From Desmodus rotundus (taxonomy: Eukaryota > Chordata > Mammalia > Chiroptera > Phyllostomidae): 64,000 nucleotides of DNA. A program made the position numbers and the translations under genes. The stretch lies in the NCBI RefSeq assembly GCF_022682495.2, contig NC_071392.1:57437459-57501458 (forward strand), given 5' to 3'. The notes under the pieces are model-generated. The model had not been told where the DNA came from and did no database searches. It saw only the letters and a list, made by a program, of their open reading frames with translations. This document shows positions 60,370 through 64,000 of this stretch, one piece after another. Every line of letters begins with the position of its first letter. Positions within the stretch are counted from its first letter, which is position 1.

Positions 60370-62330
60370 AGTCTAAGATGGAGGATTGTAGTTCAGGAGC
60401 TCCAATCCAGGGAGCTCCACTTTTGTTCATCATATTCCAAAAAACTACCCAGAGGACCAGCAGATGTGCACATGCCATTATACAGAGGAGTCCACTGATA
60501 GTGGTAGATTGGGTGAAAAACCACACCTTGCCTCTGATCTTGGTGCTACTTATTGGGTTAGTGAGGGCACAGCAGCAGGGAGAGCTGTGGTAGCATGTAC
60601 TACTGCTATAGGTTTATGATTAACACAGAGGCCTTTTCTTCACTCCTTATGGCTGCTGGACAGGTGGCCACCTGCACTCTGAGGTCATGGAGGGGCAATG
60701 TCTTGAGCTACCCCACACTCTACCTTGACATTTCCCCTGCACTTAACAATCTTAGTGTTAGTTCTTCCAGACAGGGAGACCCTGGGTTGTGAGAGTTTTG
60801 ATGTACTGAAACCATATGCCACAAATACAGTATAGGCTATACCCTAAGAGGAAGAGAAGGCAGCAGAGGCCAAAAAAGTCAAGGAAGCATGACACCACTG
60901 CTTCCCAAAGAATTCCACCAGGAGGTGGAGGTCCAAGGCCAATGCTGAGATGTGTGTCATTTCATTAAGCAATGCAGCTAACGCCTGAGACATGTTCTGG
61001 GAGTATCAGCTGTGTATGCACAACATTCAGTATGTAGGATGACACAGATTCCTCCCTAGGCTGCCATTAAAAGGCCTAAGACCACGTGGCTCTACAAAAC
61101 AATTTTTCTCACCTGTGAGACCTCCTCAGATAGTAGGGATACAGCATTCCCAGTGTGGTTAAGAGCAAAAGCAGTATGATTTGCTAAGCTGTTATGGCAG
61201 TTTGCACAAGGATTGTTCTAGCAGGGGGTACAAATAGGCCAAATGGATAAAATCACCGGTCAGTTCATTTGACTCGGTAGTAGGCCTGAAAGGAGTCCCA
61301 GTTCTGGGGGATGCCCAGGAGGGTGTTCAACACTTGACCCAAGATGTAGGACTTCACACAAGTACAATGTCCAGTCCTATTGTAGGGCCACCCTTAAGGT
61401 TCACAAGCCTAGGGGGCTCCCCATGGAATAGTGTGAGCCCCCACTTGGATTGCAGCATTCTGTTTCCCCCTGTCACCCTCTGCCATCAGGATGGTGATGA
61501 TCTGGCAGAGGTCTCTGGGGTCCATCCCATCACCTGGGCAGTTTCATTGGTGGTTCCATTGCAGCATTCAACACACAGTGGCATGGGTTGCCACAGTTCT
61601 ACCAGTAGGGCCGCCAATCACACCAGTCCTTCCCAAACTGCAGTGCTAAGCCATTGTTTGGTACAGTTTACCTGGACCAAGACAAGCTGGTGTTTACACT
61701 GGTCCCAGATAAGCGCAAACACTGAGGCATGGGTGTGACTGTAGAGGGGTTGGAATTTTTGCATGCTCTCAGCAATCTCATTCAGTCTGGTTAGTGGGGC
61801 GGATCCACCAGGGGAGTCTGTGTAGAAGCCATGGTTAGGAACTCTGTGCAGACCCAACAGCCTGAGTGATTGTGCACAGTGGCCAGCATTCCTGCCCACT
61901 GGAGAAACATGTTGCTTCTGCAGAATCTAAGGGTGATAGAAAATATGCTTAAGGGGCACCAGGAGGGGCAGGTTCTACCCATCTGGTAAGACATGTGTAA
62001 CCATTTAGTTTTGAGTAAGAATGGGGACCACTATGGGGGCTTGCCCAGGTCAGGTGTACCAAGGCTGGTCAAGTCCTGGATGGGTTTGATCACAGACAGT
62101 TAAAGTTAAAGGGGGCATCCGTAGTTGCCATAAGGACACAGTAAATGTTCCCCAGAGGATGGTGGAGTTACCTGGGTTCTAGCATTGAAAGACAAGTGGC
62201 CAGGTACTAGAAATTAATGGTTGGAGCATCAGGTCATGGGTCAGCACTTCCTCCCACGGAGCCACCAGGGAACACCAACATGTAGCAACCTATTTCCCAG
62301 GGGCAGCACAGAGTAGACTTCCCCAAGGGT
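60370..62330 (-). pseudogene. ERV env-like region, decayed
   Basis: This lies downstream of ERV pol on the same strand, where env is expected. The open minus-strand piece 61899-61618 and the adjoining frame contain several cysteines and N-glycosylation sites (NCT, NGT, NET) of the kind found in retroviral surface glycoproteins. A hydrophobic, cysteine-containing stretch near 60820-60900 could be a membrane segment. Stops are frequent. No 3' LTR was recognised. The env assignment rests on position and composition, not on a clear motif. Confidence 0.4.
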
Positions 62331-64000
62331 ACATCTGAGGATGCTGGCAACAATACATTGTTCTGTTGGCCTATCCCATATCATTATTGGAGGTATGGAT
62401 CTGCAGCCTGATTGGGGCAGCCCAGGGTTGGGTGAGCAGGTTTATAGGGAAGGCTTGGCCCACTCTAGGTTGCTTGTTGAATGCCTGGAACACTTCAAGT
62501 AGGCATGTTATCCGCCCCATAAAAGTGTTGATCAGTGATGATCAGCAAACTGTTGTATTGTTCAACCAGTCCCACTGCTGTGGGATCATAAGACAGATGA
62601 AATTGCCAGTCAGTGTTCATCTGGTCCTGGTGGCCTATGAAATAGGTTTCTTGGTCATTTTCAATGACCTCAGGTATGTCATAAGTGGTATATAGCTGTT
62701 GAAGGCCTCAAGTGGCAGCCCATTAAGTGGCACACCTGCATGGACAGGCCTGGAGAAGGCCAGTTGTGGTGTCCACATAGGTCAGAGTAAATTGGGCTCC
62801 CTCAGAGCTGGGCAAAGGGCCAATGTAGTCAACCTGCCAGTGTGTGAGGGGAACATTTCCACATCAGAGACCTTCAGGTGCTTGGGAAGCCAATAAGAGT
62901 GCCTTTCAGCACACACCAGACAGGATTGACAGGCAATAATGATGTCAGCATAGCTCAGCAGCAGCCCCTAAGTTTTGTCCACTTCCCTTATAAAGTCTTT
63001 TTTTGTCCTGCATGTTTCAACTTAAGATGCAGCCAATCAACCATCTTCTGGGGCTTCTTCTAGCCAGTGGCTGTGTGCTAAAGTGTATGCTTCATCATTC
63101 CCAGGACACTTCAAGAGGGAGTGACCAGAGACATTATAAAGTGTGGAATCCTCCTTGCTGTGGAGATATATGTCTCTCCACATTTCCTGTCCCCAGAGGT
63201 GTTTTTCCATTATTGTCCACTGTTGTTCCCACTGAGGCAGCCAAAGTGTTGACCTGCAGAAAACTGCCCAACTGTCTTTACAGGTGCTTAAAAGTCCATG
63301 TTCATGGGTAATGACAATCCAGATGGTACATAGGTCAGCCCATTGGCTGCTGTGACTCAGTCCATCTTCTGTCCAGAAACTGTCAGTTTGTGGTTGGTAG
63401 GCCACAGCTCTCCAAGATGCCAGTGGTCCTTTGCAGGAGCCATCTGTATACCGGCATCCTTGGGGATTGGCTGATGACTCACCTTAATTGGGGATCCCAG
63501 TGGGGATGACTTAGTCAGGACTACCCCATGTTCAGCACAATATGTTACAGGGACCAACAGTTGTTGCAGTTCATGACTCAGGGCTGCTGGAGAACAAACT
63601 GTGTTGTAACAGATTGACATTCCATTTGGAGATGGTGGATGTTTACGCTGAATTGTGTGACCAAATTATCATGTTGTGTCTCCATCCCACTATGGCATAG
63701 GAGGTCCAGACTATGACCACCTCAGACCCCATTAGCGATTCAGTTGCCAAAAGAGCCTGATATATGGTGTTGAGTTGTTCAGTGGAACTCTACCTTGCCT
63801 CAGCCCCTTTCCATAGCTGTGACTAGAAACCAATGGGGACCTGGGTGCACCCTTGTCACTGCCAGAACCTCCATGGATAGTCATCTGGTATTATATTAAC
63901 ATCCAGTTCACAAGGCTGGGTCTGATCTAAGACCCCCAAGACTTGGCTACTGCTTTGTAGTAGTCATGAAGGCCTCTTCCTGCATCTCCCTCCTTACATT
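62331..64000 (-). pseudogene. ERV pol: RT end, RNase H and integrase, decayed
   Basis: Minus-strand order from the right edge: a segment with the ALLATESL and GSEVVIV stretches (about 63660-63790, end of RT/connection), RNase H at about 63620-63037 (WTEDGLSHSSQWADL, then CKDSWAVF and VSGHSLLKCPGNDEAYTLA), and integrase at about 63036-62340. The latter has an H-X4-H...C-X2-C zinc site near 62910-63040 and the YDPTAVGLVEQYN catalytic-glutamate segment near 62560-62600. Frames change at about 63405 and stops follow, so it is not functional. It continues beyond the window into RT. Confidence 0.85.

Noticed and set aside
60378..60593. Plus-strand frame with a signal-peptide-like hydrophobic stretch (TLPLILVLLIGLVRA)
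   Set aside because: It is antisense to the ERV remnant, short, without homology I recognise, and the hydrophobic run may be chance.
61334..61738. 134-codon plus-strand open frame
   Set aside because: It lies antisense to the env-like region; composition and the lack of any domain suggest a shadow frame.

Overview
The window is repeat-dense, intron-poor mammalian DNA, almost certainly from a bat. The diagnostic signals are tRNA-derived Ves-type SINEs (head GCCCTGGCTGGTGTGGCTCAG, tail of the CTAAAAATAAATAAATAAA type) in both orientations, many L1 copies, and old mammal-wide repeats (MIR, L2, MER5-like). I see no intact host gene, tRNA, rRNA, CRISPR array or bacterial-type operon. Every long reading frame I can name belongs to a retrotransposon, an endogenous retrovirus or a processed retrocopy of a host mRNA.

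Layout. 1-2.07 kb: AT-rich DNA holding a diverged inverted repeat. 2.1-8.9 kb: several plus-strand L1 pieces head to tail, two with tandem 5'UTR monomers, and a half-L1 (HAL1, ORF1 without ORF2) inserted at the start of an L1 ORF2. 9.4-10.2 kb: a SINE and an L1 3' end. 10.54-13.49 kb: a near complete minus-strand processed copy of CSDE1 (UNR) with 5'UTR, coding region, 3'UTR and an exact 13-bp target-site duplication (TSD). 13.9-16.2 kb: Ves SINE, L2, MIR. 16.59-18.60 kb: a young HAL1 with an exact 16-bp TSD. 18.7-22.9 kb: a SINE, old repeats and mostly unassigned DNA, including a perfect 28-bp palindrome. 22.9-28.6 kb: an old L1 split by a solo LTR, then an L1 with 5'UTR and 3' half but the middle deleted. 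28.6-29.8 kb: a small palindromic element and a second LTR-like block. 30.0-38.85 kb: a decayed RPN1 (ribophorin I) retrocopy split by a full-length 6.7-kb L1 with an exact 14-bp TSD. 38.9-54.0 kb: minus-strand L1s, one hosting a nested series (L1, then twin-primed L1, then HAL1). 54.1-59.2 kb: SINEs, a second young HAL1, an L1 3' end whose tail became a microsatellite, a HAL1 3' fragment, and a MER5-like element. 60.4-64.0 kb: the 3' part of an ERV on the minus strand, running off the right edge.

The locus is a record of retrotransposition. L1 machinery mobilised itself, ORF2-less HAL1s, tRNA-derived SINEs and host mRNAs, and several target-site duplications can be read exactly. The observations most worth following are the recently active HAL1 lineage with a shared ORF1 stop, the tandem 5'UTR monomers in different L1s, the repeated YY1-like motif at element starts, the nested and inverted insertions, and the well preserved CSDE1 retrocopy. 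I found no evidence of an undescribed defence or metabolic system. All boundaries without a stated TSD are approximate.
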